Source: Actinomycetota bacterium
GTDB lineage: Bacteria > Actinomycetota > Thermoleophilia > Solirubrobacterales > Thermoleophilaceae
Length of the DNA stretch: 13,300 bases
Assembly: GCA_005883295.1 (NCBI GenBank)
Contig: VAWV01000100.1
Location: forward strand, 1-13,300
Direction: 5' to 3'
The position numbers were made by a program, and so were the translations under genes. Positions within the stretch are counted from its first letter, which is position 1; every line of letters begins with the position of its first letter. This document shows positions 1-7,293 of the stretch, one piece after another. The notes below the pieces were generated by a model that worked only from the letters and a program-made list of their open reading frames with translations, was not told the DNA's origin and did no database searches.

Positions 1-1
1 C

Positions 2-1189
2 GCGGGCATCTGGTCCACTCCGGCCGTGGACACGAAGGGCAAGGTGGCGTTCGTCGGCGCCGGCAATCCGTTCAAGCAGCAGGCCGAGGCGGCGCACACC
101 AACTCGATCCTGAAGTTCGACGTGAACCGGCGGAGCCGGCGGTTCGGGCAGATCATCGGCTCGTACAAGGGGAACGTCGACACCTACTTCCCGCAGGAGA
201 GCAAGCTGCCCTGCGTCCCGATCCCGGGCAACCCGCCGACGTACTACCCGCAGGGACTCGGCTCGTGCGCACAGATAGACATGGACTTCGGGGCCGCCCC
301 GAACCTCTTCAGGGACGCCCACGGGCGCCTCCTCGTGGGCGATGGGCAGAAGTCGGGCGTCTACCACGTGGTCGACGCCAAGACGATGAAGCCGGTCTGG
401 AGCCAGATCGTCGGCCCGCCGAGCTCGATCGGCGGGATCGTCGGGTCGACTGCGAACGACGGTCAGAACGTGTACGGGCCGATCACGGTCCCGGGCTACA
501 TCTGGTCGGTCTCGGCGGCCCGCGGGTCGTACCGCTGGGCCGGCCCGATCGGCGACGGGGTGCACTGGGGCCCGCCGGTGACGCTGGCCAACGGCGTGGT
601 GTACTCGGTGGACTTCAGCGGGTTCCTAGACGCGTTCGACGCGCGGAACGGGGCGCTCCTGCTGAAGCGGCCGCTCGCGTACGGGAGCGGCGGGCCGGAG
701 TCCCTGTCCTGGGCCGGCGTGAGCGTCGCCCGCAACACGGTGTACGCGGCGGTGGGCGTGCTCGGACTCGCCAACGGGTTCGTGGTGGCGTACCGCCCCG
801 GCAGCGTGCCGGACGTGGCGAGCGACGGCGTTCGCACGGTCGAGGGCGCCCTCGGCGGCAGCGGGGGCGGAGGCGGTGGAGGCGGGGGACAGCCTGCGCC
901 GATCGGGCCCAGCGTGGTGGCCGGACCTGGTGCAGCATCGACAAGCTACGCCACACCCGTGGTCGCGACGCAGCAGGGCGGCAAGCTCTCGTTCCTGAAC
1001 CTCGACACCGTCCAGCACGACGTGAACTCGACCCAGAACGGGAAGGACGGCAGGCCGATCTTCCACAGCAAGCTGACCGGGTTGGGCGAGACGTCGCCGG
1101 TCGAGGGCGTGGACCACGTGCCGCCGGGCACGTACGAGTTCTTCTGCAGCGTGCACCCGGGCATGCGCGGCCAGCTCGTCGTCCGCTGA
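2..1189 (+). CDS. PQQ-like beta-propeller protein (PVA-dehydrogenase-like) fused to a C-terminal cupredoxin; 5' end cut by the window
   Basis: The frame is open from the left edge (AGIWSTPAVD precedes the first possible internal start, a GTG at 26), so the N-terminus lies outside the window. Residue numbers count from that GTG. Residues 1 to about 262 are beta-propeller blades. Segments such as DMDFGAAPNLF, VGDGQKSGVYHVVDA and VGPPSSIGGIVGS resemble polyvinyl-alcohol dehydrogenase and related PQQ quinoproteins. Residues 277-288 are a Gly-Ser linker with nine consecutive glycines. Residues about 300-387 form a blue-copper domain with candidate ligands His331, Cys374, His377 and Met380. The C-x2-H-x2-M spacing is that of amicyanin. 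By family knowledge the propeller would oxidise an alcohol outside the membrane and pass electrons to copper; that this fusion does so is inference. PQQ-binding residues cannot be verified because blades are missing. It could instead be a non-enzymatic BamB-like propeller. Confidence 0.85.
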   Translation, partial: AGIWSTPAVDTKGKVAFVGAGNPFKQQAEAAHTNSILKFDVNRRSRRFGQIIGSYKGNVDTYFPQESKLPCVPIPGNPPTYYPQGLGSCAQIDMDFGAAPNLFRDAHGRLLVGDGQKSGVYHVVDAKTMKPVWSQIVGPPSSIGGIVGSTANDGQNVYGPITVPGYIWSVSAARGSYRWAGPIGDGVHWGPPVTLANGVVYSVDFSGFLDAFDARNGALLLKRPLAYGSGGPESLSWAGVSVARNTVYAAVGVLGLANGFVVAYRPGSVPDVASDGVRTVEGALGGSGGGGGGGGGQPAPIGPSVVAGPGAASTSYATPVVATQQGGKLSFLNLDTVQHDVNSTQNGKDGRPIFHSKLTGLGETSPVEGVDHVPPGTYEFFCSVHPGMRGQLVVR

Positions 1190-1213
1190 TCTGACTCGGC
1201 CGGGATCCTCGAA

Positions 1214-1230
1214 CCGCGGTCGCACTGCGG
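1214..1230. terminator. Possible weak hairpin between convergent genes
   Basis: The 43-nt gap between the cupredoxin-fusion stop and the rtcB stop contains CCGCGGT-CGC-ACTGCGG, a 7-bp stem with one G-U wobble and a 3-nt loop when read on the plus strand. On the minus strand the wobble becomes an A-C mismatch. There is no T-run on either side, so it is not a classical intrinsic terminator. Its position between convergent genes is the main support. Confidence 0.3.
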
Positions 1231-1232
1231 CA

Positions 1233-2672
1233 TCAGCCCTTGACCACCCCGATCGGCCGCAGTCGCGCCACGCGCGCCGCGAGGCCGGCGCGCTCGACGA
1301 TCGCAACCACGCGCTCCACGTCCTTGTAGGCCTCCGGCGCCTCCTCGGCCAGGCCGCGCGCGGACGGGGCGCGCACCGCTATTCCCTGGTCCTCCAGGCG
1401 CCTGCGCAGCTCGCCGCCCTCGACCTGCTTGCGAACAGCGGTTCGCGACAGGCGGCGGCCCGCGCCGTGGCACGTCGTGCCGAAAGAGCGCTCCATGGAT
1501 CCCGGGCGGCCCGCGAGCACGAACGACGCCGTGCCCATGCTGCCGGGGATGAAGACCGGCTGGCCGGCGACGCGGTACTCCGGCGGGATGTCCGGATGGT
1601 CGGGGGGGAAGGCGCGGGTGGCGCCCTTGCGGTGCACGCACACCTCGCGGCCGCCGTGCTGCTCGAGCTTCGCCACGTTGTGGGCGACGTCGTACACCTG
1701 GACGGTCTCCCGCGCGGCGCCTTGTCCGAGCACCTGCGCGATCGCCTCGCGTGCACGGTGAGCGATCGCGGCACGGTTGGCCCACGCGAAGTTGGCGGCC
1801 GCGGCCATCGCGCCGAGGTAGTCGCGGCCCTCCGGGGAGTCGACCGGGGCGCAGGAGAGCTGCCTGTCGGGAAGCTCGATGCCGTAGCGCCCGAGCACGG
1901 CGTCCATCCGCTTCACGAAGTCCGTGCAGACCTGGTGGCCGAGGCCGCGCGAGCCCGAGTGGATCAGAAGCGTCACCTGCCCCTCGTGGAGCCGGAAGGC
2001 CGCGGCCGCGCTCTCCTCGTAGATGCGGTCCACGCGCTGCAGCTCGAGGAAGTGGTTGCCCGACCCGAGCGTGCCGATCTGGTGCTTGCCCCGCTCGCAG
2101 GCCCGCGGTGAGACGAGCGCCGGCTCGGCGCCCTCCAGCCGCCCACCGGACTCGGTCATGTGCAGGTCCTCCGCCGTGCCGATCCGGAGGTCCTCGTACA
2201 GCGCACGCGGCCCCTCCTCCAGCACCCGGTCGAGCTTGGCGCCGGACACGCCGCGCTGGGCGGACTTCCCACCGCTCCCGGCCGGGACCCGCCGGGAGAT
2301 CTCGTGGACGAGGGGCTCGCGCCGCTTGCCAAGCTCCTCCGCGTCCAGTGGCAGGGCCAGCAGGCGGACGCCGCAGTTGATGTCGTAGCCCACGCCACCC
2401 GGCGACACCACCCCGCCAGGCGTGTCCGTTGCCGCAACCCCGCCGACCGGGAAGCCGTAGCCCTGGTGGATGTCGGGCATCGCCATCGCCGCCTCGACGA
2501 TCCCCGGCAGAGTCGCCACATTGGCGAGTTGCTCGAGCGAACGATCCTGCTCGATCGCCGCCAGAAGGTCCGCGTCGGCGAAGACCCGGGCCGGTACCCG
2601 CATGCCAGGCCGGGCGCTGGGCGGGATCTGCCACAGCTCGTCGTCCACGCGCTCAATGGGGAGCTCAGACAT
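1233..2672 (-). CDS. rtcB: RtcB family RNA-splicing ligase
   Basis: This is a 479-aa RtcB, the GTP- and Mn-dependent ligase that joins 2',3'-cyclic-phosphate (or 3'-phosphate) RNA ends to 5'-OH ends in RNA repair or tRNA splicing. The family signature is complete: MPDIHQGYGFPVGGVAA (65-81), metal ligands in GYDINCG (Asp97, Cys100), NHFLE (His207), IHSGSRG (His238), DVAHN (His331), and the His that becomes guanylylated in CHGAGRRLSR (His402). The protein ends in the usual PIGVVKG. Length matches the family. The ATG at 2672 is preferred over an in-frame start 14 codons upstream because MSELP begins where homologues begin and because it overlaps the archease stop by 8 nt, typical of translational coupling. 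It is the last gene of a minus-strand group with archease, an MDR oxidoreductase and a hydrolase. No key residue is missing. Confidence 0.97.
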   Translation of the reverse strand: MSELPIERVDDELWQIPPSARPGMRVPARVFADADLLAAIEQDRSLEQLANVATLPGIVEAAMAMPDIHQGYGFPVGGVAATDTPGGVVSPGGVGYDINCGVRLLALPLDAEELGKRREPLVHEISRRVPAGSGGKSAQRGVSGAKLDRVLEEGPRALYEDLRIGTAEDLHMTESGGRLEGAEPALVSPRACERGKHQIGTLGSGNHFLELQRVDRIYEESAAAAFRLHEGQVTLLIHSGSRGLGHQVCTDFVKRMDAVLGRYGIELPDRQLSCAPVDSPEGRDYLGAMAAAANFAWANRAAIAHRAREAIAQVLGQGAARETVQVYDVAHNVAKLEQHGGREVCVHRKGATRAFPPDHPDIPPEYRVAGQPVFIPGSMGTASFVLAGRPGSMERSFGTTCHGAGRRLSRTAVRKQVEGGELRRRLEDQGIAVRAPSARGLAEEAPEAYKDVERVVAIVERAGLAARVARLRPIGVVKG

Positions 2673-3054
2673 CGAGCACCACTCTTGCGCAGTACGCAGA
2701 ATCGCAGGGCTCAAACGTGAGCCGGTGGTAGGTGACCGCCTTGACGAGCGGGGGCGGATCTCCGTGCCGGCCGCGGACGACCGCCTCGAGCCGATTTCCC
2801 TCCACCGCGATCGACTCGAGCCTCACAGGCTCGAATCCCTCCGACTCCGCGAGGAACACCAGCTCCTCCAGCCAGGCCGCGAGCAGCGCGGGACGATCCG
2901 GGGCCCTCACCGCGATCCTCCGCTCCTCCGTCGCATCCCCCTCCACCGCGAGCAGCTCGGCGAGGGCGGCCAGGGCGTCGGCGAAGACGTCGCGCTCGGT
3001 GGCCGCCCTGATCTCGAGCTCGACCTCCGCCGTGTGGTCCACCCAGCGGTACAC
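2665..3054 (-). CDS. Archease (RtcB-activating protein)
   Basis: A 129-aa archease. Archeases speed RtcB guanylylation and broaden its nucleotide use, which explains the position directly upstream of rtcB. The N-terminus MYRWVDHTAEVELEI matches the family opening, with the metal-site Asp6 in the DHT motif. The C-terminal half has the conserved Lys105 in VKAVTYH, and the chain ends in VVLDV with the conserved acidic residue Asp128. The GTG at 3054 is chosen because it gives this family-typical start; the longer open frame upstream only overlaps the oxidoreductase gene. The start lies 14 nt after the oxidoreductase stop with no strong Shine-Dalgarno sequence, so translation may depend on read-through of ribosomes from that gene. 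The stop overlaps the rtcB start by 8 nt. Confidence 0.93.
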   Translation of the reverse strand: MYRWVDHTAEVELEIRAATERDVFADALAALAELLAVEGDATEERRIAVRAPDRPALLAAWLEELVFLAESEGFEPVRLESIAVEGNRLEAVVRGRHGDPPPLVKAVTYHRLTFEPCDSAYCARVVLDV

Positions 3055-3068
3055 GCTGGGCAGAGAGC

Positions 3069-3974
3069 CTAGATCGCGGGGGTCAGGATGATCTTGCCGC
3101 GGGTGTGGCCGGACTCGTTGAGCTCGTGCGCCCGCCGGACCTCGGTGAGCGGGAGCACCTCCGCGATCTCGACTCGGACCTCCCCGGAGCCAACCAGCTC
3201 GGCTACCCGGGCCAGCTGGTCCGAGCTCGGGCTCGTCACGAGCAGCTCGGCTCGCGCGCCGCGTTCGCGCGCCGCGTCCTCGGGCGGCGCGTTCGCAATG
3301 GTGACGATGACGCCGCCCTCGCGCAGCGTCGGGACCAGGGACTGCGTGGTGTCCCCGCCCACGGTGTCGAACGCCAGGTCGACTTCGCTCACGGCCTCGG
3401 CGACGTCCTGCTGGGTGTAGTCCACGTACTCGTCGGCGCCCAGCTCCAGCACGAACTCGCGGTTGCGGGAAGAGCCGGTGCCGATAACGCGTGCCCCCGC
3501 GTGCTTCGCGAGCTGGACGGCGAAGTGGCCGACACCGCCGGCGGCGCCGGCGATCAGCGCCGTCTGCCCGGCGTCCAGCCCCCCGCGGTCGAACAGTGCC
3601 TGCCACGCCGTGAGGCCGGCCACGGGAATACCGGCCGCCTGCTCGTGGGTCACGCCATCGGGCTTCCGGGCGATCGTGTCCGCAGACGCGGTGGCGAAGT
3701 CCGCGTACCCACCGCTGGCCGCCCATCCGAAGACGTCATCGCCCTCGGCGAATCCCTCTGCGCGCGACGACTCGATCGTGCCGGAGATGTCGTTGCCCAG
3801 CACCGCGGGCAGCTCCCTCTGGGCGATGCCGCGCCTGTATTTCCAGTCGATTGGGTTGACCGAGGCTGCCCGCACCTTGACCAGAACCTCGCCGTCCCCC
3901 GGCTCGGGCCGGTCCGCTTCCTCCAGGACCAGGACCTCCGGACCTCCGGTCTCGTGGACCACTACCGCCTGCAT
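3069..3974 (-). CDS. NADP-dependent MDR-family oxidoreductase (zinc-independent quinone-reductase type)
   Basis: A 301-aa medium-chain dehydrogenase/reductase. The N-terminal GroES-like domain (about 1-120) includes VLVKVRAASVNPIDWKYRRG. The Rossmann domain carries the NADP-binding loop GAAGGVGHFAVQLAK (143-157), then VIGTGSS and DTVGGD. The structural and catalytic zinc cysteines of true alcohol dehydrogenases are absent, which places it with NADPH:quinone reductases and enone reductases. The physiological substrate cannot be read from sequence. The ATG at 3974 follows a GGAGG-rich tract. The gene lies 38 nt after the hydrolase and 14 nt before archease, so it is probably co-transcribed with both, but no functional link to RNA ligation is evident. 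Confidence 0.93.
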   Translation of the reverse strand: MQAVVVHETGGPEVLVLEEADRPEPGDGEVLVKVRAASVNPIDWKYRRGIAQRELPAVLGNDISGTIESSRAEGFAEGDDVFGWAASGGYADFATASADTIARKPDGVTHEQAAGIPVAGLTAWQALFDRGGLDAGQTALIAGAAGGVGHFAVQLAKHAGARVIGTGSSRNREFVLELGADEYVDYTQQDVAEAVSEVDLAFDTVGGDTTQSLVPTLREGGVIVTIANAPPEDAARERGARAELLVTSPSSDQLARVAELVGSGEVRVEIAEVLPLTEVRRAHELNESGHTRGKIILTPAI

Positions 3975-3990
3975 GACCTCCTCCTCCTCA
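3975..3990 (-). promoter_or_regulatory. Repeated Shine-Dalgarno tract of the MDR oxidoreductase
   Basis: Directly before the ATG at 3974 the minus strand reads TGAGGAGGAGGAGGTC. The AGG unit is repeated four times, so anti-SD pairing is possible in several registers, including ones at a normal 5-9 nt distance. It is the strongest ribosome binding site in this minus-strand group and supports the chosen start. Confidence 0.7.
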
Positions 3991-4012
3991 GCTGGGCCGG
4001 TCGCGCGTCAGT

Positions 4013-4657
4013 CTACTTACTCTTCATAAGCTCGTTCAGGTTCTGATGCACGAGCTGCGCGATCCACGACTGGACGGCGGCTGCGACCGCTTCCAGATCC
4101 GTCCTAAGGCTGTGGTCGCCAGGCACCCGGGCCACGATCCGGTTCGCGGACGGCGGCGGCATCCCGAACGGATCGCGCTCGCCCTGCACGACGAGCGTCG
4201 GGAGGGTGACGGCGTCGAGCTCGGGCAGCCGGCTCGGGGACGGATCGCCGCTGCGGCGGCGCGGCTGGAGCGGAAACGCGAGGCAGAGGACCGCGACGGC
4301 GCCCGTGGCCGCCACCGTGCGGCACGCCACGCGGGCACCCAGCGACCGGCCGCCGACGATCAGCGGCAACCCGTCCAGCTCGCTCGCCCCCAGGTGCTCG
4401 ACCGCTGCGGTCCAGGCCGCCTCCAGCTGGCGCGCGGGGGCGGGTGACCGCCGGCCGGACACGCGGTACGGCTGCTCGACGAGCGCGACGCTGACGCTCT
4501 CCGACATCGCCGCGTCCGTCGCGGCCGCCAGGTCACGCGACTCCACGCCGCCGCCCGCGCCGTGCCCGAGCACGAGCGCCGCGCGCGGTTCGTCGACCGG
4601 ATGGAGGTGGGCGCGCGCGAGCCCGTGCGGCGTGTCGATGTCAATGGCCACCGTCAC
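4013..4657 (-). CDS. Alpha/beta-hydrolase (KANL3/Tex30-like, COG3571 type)
   Basis: A predicted serine hydrolase of 212-214 aa. Counted from the GTG at 4651, the features are: an oxyanion-loop motif LGHGAGGG (28-35), nucleophile elbow GGRSLGAR with Ser103, acidic residue Asp160 in VVQGERDPFG, and His180 in PGDHSL, so a full catalytic triad is present. Size and motif layout fit the small KANL3/Tex30-like hydrolases, many annotated as dienelactone-hydrolase-like; the substrate is unknown. Two GTG codons at 4657 and 4651 are candidate starts. The first has a weak GGGG upstream; the second could be a leaderless start behind the TATACC in the divergent gap. A much longer open frame upstream is only an antisense shadow of the permease. 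It is probably the first gene of the operon leading to rtcB. Confidence 0.9.
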   Translation of the reverse strand: MTVAIDIDTPHGLARAHLHPVDEPRAALVLGHGAGGGVESRDLAAATDAAMSESVSVALVEQPYRVSGRRSPAPARQLEAAWTAAVEHLGASELDGLPLIVGGRSLGARVACRTVAATGAVAVLCLAFPLQPRRRSGDPSPSRLPELDAVTLPTLVVQGERDPFGMPPPSANRIVARVPGDHSLRTDLEAVAAAVQSWIAQLVHQNLNELMKSK

Positions 4658-4675
4658 GGTATACCCCAGTACACG
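4658..4675. promoter_or_regulatory. 18-bp divergent start-to-start gap with a palindromic TATACC element
   Basis: Only 18 bp separate the hydrolase start (GTG 4657, minus) from the permease start (ATG 4676, plus). The perfect palindrome GGTATACC occupies 4658-4665, so each strand offers TATACC as a possible -10 element. On the plus strand it ends 10 nt before the ATG, and on the minus strand 6 nt before the second GTG. This would allow leaderless or nearly leaderless transcripts in both directions. No good -35 hexamer was seen 17 nt upstream on either strand, so the call rests on position and symmetry. Confidence 0.35.
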
Positions 4676-5818
4676 ATGCACCTCGTCCACGACCTCTTCC
4701 AGCTGGCAACGGTCACGCACAGCATCGGCCGGGCGCTGTCGTTCGCGTTCGGGATGTTCTGGGAGGTCCTCTGGGCGCTCATCCTCGGGTTCTTCCTCTC
4801 GGCCGCCGTCCAGGCCGTCGTCCGGAAGAGCGAGATGCGCCGCCTCATGGGGGACGACTCCCCGCGCTCGATCGCGATCGCCACCGGGCTGGGAGCGGCG
4901 TCGTCCTCCTGCTCCTATGCGGCTGTGGCGCTGGCGCGGTCGCTCTTCCGGAAGGGGGCGAACTTCACCGCCGCCATGGCGTTCGAGATCGCCGCGACGA
5001 ACCTCGTGGTGGAGCTCGGCATCATCATGGCGCTCCTGGTCGGCTGGCAGTTCACCGTCGGCGAGTTCGTGGGCGGGCCGCTGATGATCGTGATCGTCGC
5101 CGTCCTGTTCCGGCGGCTCCTCAGCCGCCAGCTCCTCGACGAGGCGCGGCGCCAGGCCGACCGCGGCCTGCTCGGCTCCATGGAGGGGCACGCGGAGATG
5201 GACATGTCGGTCGCGCGGCGCGGCTCGATACCGGAGCGCCTCCTGTCGCGCGACGGCCTCGACGCGACCGCGGGCTACTTCGTGATGGATTGGGCAGCGG
5301 TTGCCCGCGACATCTTCGGTGGGCTCCTGATCGCCGGTGCCCTGTCGACCATCTGGGGACCGATCGTCGGCCCCTTCGTGGCGGTCATCTCGTTCGTGTG
5401 CTCGATCGGCAACGTCCCGCTCGCAGCGATCCTCTGGAACGGCGGGATCTCATTCGGCGGGGTGCTCTCGTTCATCTTCGCCGACCTGATCATCCTGCCG
5501 ATCCTCAACATCTACCGGAAGTACTACGGGCTGAGGGTGAGCGTCCTGATCGCAGCCAGCTTCTACGCGGCGATGGTGGTGGCCGGACTCGTGGTGGACC
5601 TCGTGTTCAAGACCGCCGGGCTGGTCCGGACGGCGCGCGACGCGAAGGTGATCGAGGCGAGCGTCCACTGGAACTACACGACGTTCCTGAACATCGCCTT
5701 CCTCGGGCTCGCGGCGATCCTGGTCTACCGCTTCATCCGCGGAGGCGGCATCCCGATGCTCCGCGCGATGAGCAAGCCGATGCCCGAGCACGGCCACGGG
5801 CACGCGATGCCTCAATAG
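4676..5818 (+). CDS. ArsP_1/YraQ-type permease (UPF0718/DUF318 family) with His-rich C-terminus
   Basis: A 380-aa polytopic inner-membrane protein with about eight hydrophobic segments, roughly at 22-48, 66-90, 98-123, 131-148, 205-228, 231-255, 258-281, 288-312 and 336-353. Two halves carry the repeated family signature: SSSCSYAAVALARSLFRKGA (76-95) and CSIGNVPLAAILWNGG (242-257). The central loop has GHAEMDMS (171-178), and the chain ends in PEHGHGHAMPQ, both His/Met-containing and able to bind a metal ion. Related permeases include ArsP, which exports organoarsenicals, but most members have no known substrate, so none is assigned. The ATG at 4676 is chosen because MHLVHDLF begins the recognisable family sequence; the frame stays open further upstream inside the opposite gene. 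A DUF4232 lipoprotein gene follows after 13 nt. Confidence 0.88.
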   Translation: MHLVHDLFQLATVTHSIGRALSFAFGMFWEVLWALILGFFLSAAVQAVVRKSEMRRLMGDDSPRSIAIATGLGAASSSCSYAAVALARSLFRKGANFTAAMAFEIAATNLVVELGIIMALLVGWQFTVGEFVGGPLMIVIVAVLFRRLLSRQLLDEARRQADRGLLGSMEGHAEMDMSVARRGSIPERLLSRDGLDATAGYFVMDWAAVARDIFGGLLIAGALSTIWGPIVGPFVAVISFVCSIGNVPLAAILWNGGISFGGVLSFIFADLIILPILNIYRKYYGLRVSVLIAASFYAAMVVAGLVVDLVFKTAGLVRTARDAKVIEASVHWNYTTFLNIAFLGLAAILVYRFIRGGGIPMLRAMSKPMPEHGHGHAMPQ

Positions 5819-5831
5819 GGTTGGGGACGAC

Positions 5832-6431
5832 ATGCCGCTTCCCCCCAGAGCGCTCGTCGCGTTGGGCTGCTGCACGGCCCTCAGTGCCTGCGGCGGAGGA
5901 CACCACGGCGCGACCGATCAGACCAAGCCATCGGCTGGTGGACCGCCTTCCTCTTCCTCCACCACCACCGCCACCACGCCTCAGCGGGCAGCGCCCGCGC
6001 GACTCAGGACCTGCGCACCCACGCAGCTGCGTCTGCGAGTCGTCTCGTCGCAGGGTGCCGCGGGTCACCTCGAGGCCACGTTCGCCTTCAGGAACTCGTC
6101 GAGCTCGAGATGCCGGCTCTTCGGTTTTCCCGGCGCTCAGATGCTGTCGCCCACGCGAAGGCCACTGCGAACGATCGTCGAGCGCGGCGACGGGTTCTTC
6201 TCGTTCCCCCGTCACCCGACAGCGGTCGTCCTTCAACCTGGCGACTCGGCCCGCTTCTCCCTCGGATGGAGCGACAACAACGAGCAAGGGGGCTCACCCG
6301 CCACCTGTCCCCGGGCCGATCGGCTCGAGGTGACCCCGCCGAACGACTACAGCTCGCTTGAGATCTCGGTGCGGGATCTCTTCTTCGCACCGTGCGACGG
6401 CCGGATCACGGCCAGTCCAGTCAGCCCCTGA
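5832..6431 (+). CDS. DUF4232 domain lipoprotein
   Basis: A 199-aa exported protein. Residues 1-20 form a lipoprotein signal peptide ending in the lipobox LSAC, with Cys20 as lipidation site. A Ser/Thr/Pro-rich spacer (about 33-55) follows. From about 60 on it resembles DUF4232: a Cys-Ala-Pro-Thr start (Cys61), FAFRNSSSSRCRLFGFPG (85-101), and LQPGDSARFSLGWSDN (134-149). Four mature cysteines (61, 94, 159, 188) could form two disulphides. The function of DUF4232 is unknown; the proteins are common, surface-anchored and mostly actinobacterial. It starts 13 nt after the permease stop behind a GGGGA sequence, so co-transcription is likely. Its last 11 nt overlap the end of the convergent MaoC gene. 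Confidence 0.88.
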   Translation: MPLPPRALVALGCCTALSACGGGHHGATDQTKPSAGGPPSSSSTTTATTPQRAAPARLRTCAPTQLRLRVVSSQGAAGHLEATFAFRNSSSSRCRLFGFPGAQMLSPTRRPLRTIVERGDGFFSFPRHPTAVVLQPGDSARFSLGWSDNNEQGGSPATCPRADRLEVTPPNDYSSLEISVRDLFFAPCDGRITASPVSP

Positions 6432-7293
6432 GCGATCCGATCAGGTGGGCCCGCTCGCCGTCCGGGCTCTCCAGCCGGAACGCCCAGCCGCCGTCGCGGC
6501 GGCCGCTCCGCAGCGTCGCCTTGCCGGGGATCCTCAGCGGTGACTTGAACGCGGCTTCGACCGTGAACGTCTCCGGCGTGCGCCCCTCGAACGATGCGAG
6601 GCAGCGTGCCTTCGTCCACATGCCGTGGGCGATCGCGCTCGGGAACCCGAACAGGCGCGCCGAGAGCGAGTGCATGTGGATCGGGTTGCGGTCGCCGGAG
6701 ACGGCCGCGTAGCGGCGCCCGATGTCGCCGGGGATGTCCCACTCGGCGCTCACACTCAGCTCCCCGGCCGGCTCCCGCTCCTCGTCGCCATCCGACCGCG
6801 GGGAATCCGATCCGCCGCCCGGCCGCAGGTACGTGCTCCGGCCCCGCCAGGCCGTGGCACCCTCGATCTCCGCCTCGGCCACCATGTCGAACTGCCGCCC
6901 CCGCCTGTGCTCGCGCAGGTCCTCGGCCCAAACGGCGAAGTCCACACTGCTGCCCATGGGGATGGGCTGCAGCACGTCGATCCGGTTTGCGATGTGCACG
7001 AGGCCGATGACCGAGAACGGAAAGGAGCGCTCGGTCATCAGGCTCATTTGCAGGGGAAATGCGAGAACGTGCGGATACGTGCCCGGCACGACGCTACGCA
7101 CCCCGAACCCGCAAACGCGCGAGTACGCCGCGACGTGCTCGGCCTCCATCTCCGCCCCGCGCAGCTCGAGGCGCCGGTCCGGCAGCTCGTCCCTCCCGCC
7201 CGGCAGGACGGGAGCGACCACCGCGCGCGCGTACAGCGACGTGAGCGACGGCGGCGAGTCGAGCTCGATCGTCTGAACGTCGCCTTCGCTCAT
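6421..7293 (-). CDS. MaoC-like (R)-specific enoyl-CoA hydratase / 3-hydroxyacyl-thioester dehydratase
   Basis: A 290-aa protein of double-hotdog size. The C-terminal hotdog has the hydratase-2 motif SGDRNPIHMHSLSARLFG (199-216) with catalytic Asp201 and His206, then AIAHGMW (221-226). The N-terminal repeat (about 20-155) lacks this motif, as is usual when only one half is catalytic. Such enzymes hydrate trans-2-enoyl-CoA to (R)-3-hydroxyacyl-CoA or run the reverse reaction. It is the last gene of the lipid operon and its ATG overlaps the stop of the ketoreductase gene as ATGA. The closest recalled precedent is HtdX beside fabG4 and fadA2 in Mycobacterium tuberculosis. Direction and chain length in vivo are not visible in sequence. 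Confidence 0.92.
   Translation of the reverse strand: MSEGDVQTIELDSPPSLTSLYARAVVAPVLPGGRDELPDRRLELRGAEMEAEHVAAYSRVCGFGVRSVVPGTYPHVLAFPLQMSLMTERSFPFSVIGLVHIANRIDVLQPIPMGSSVDFAVWAEDLREHRRGRQFDMVAEAEIEGATAWRGRSTYLRPGGGSDSPRSDGDEEREPAGELSVSAEWDIPGDIGRRYAAVSGDRNPIHMHSLSARLFGFPSAIAHGMWTKARCLASFEGRTPETFTVEAAFKSPLRIPGKATLRSGRRDGGWAFRLESPDGERAHLIGSLRG

Noticed and set aside
854..889. Glycine-codon run considered as a DNA repeat or frameshift artefact.
   Set aside because: The glycine codons vary (GGC, GGA, GGG, GGT), the frame continues into an intact cupredoxin domain, and the segment behaves as an ordinary interdomain linker.
946..2634. A 562-codon minus-strand frame spanning the end of the cupredoxin fusion and most of rtcB.
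   Set aside because: It overlaps two strongly supported genes in another frame and reads as Gly/Arg/Ala-rich shadow sequence.
4658..5191. N-terminal extension of the hydrolase into the permease region.
   Set aside because: The extra residues are a low-complexity antisense shadow of the permease. The hydrolase fold begins just after the GTG pair at 4657/4651.
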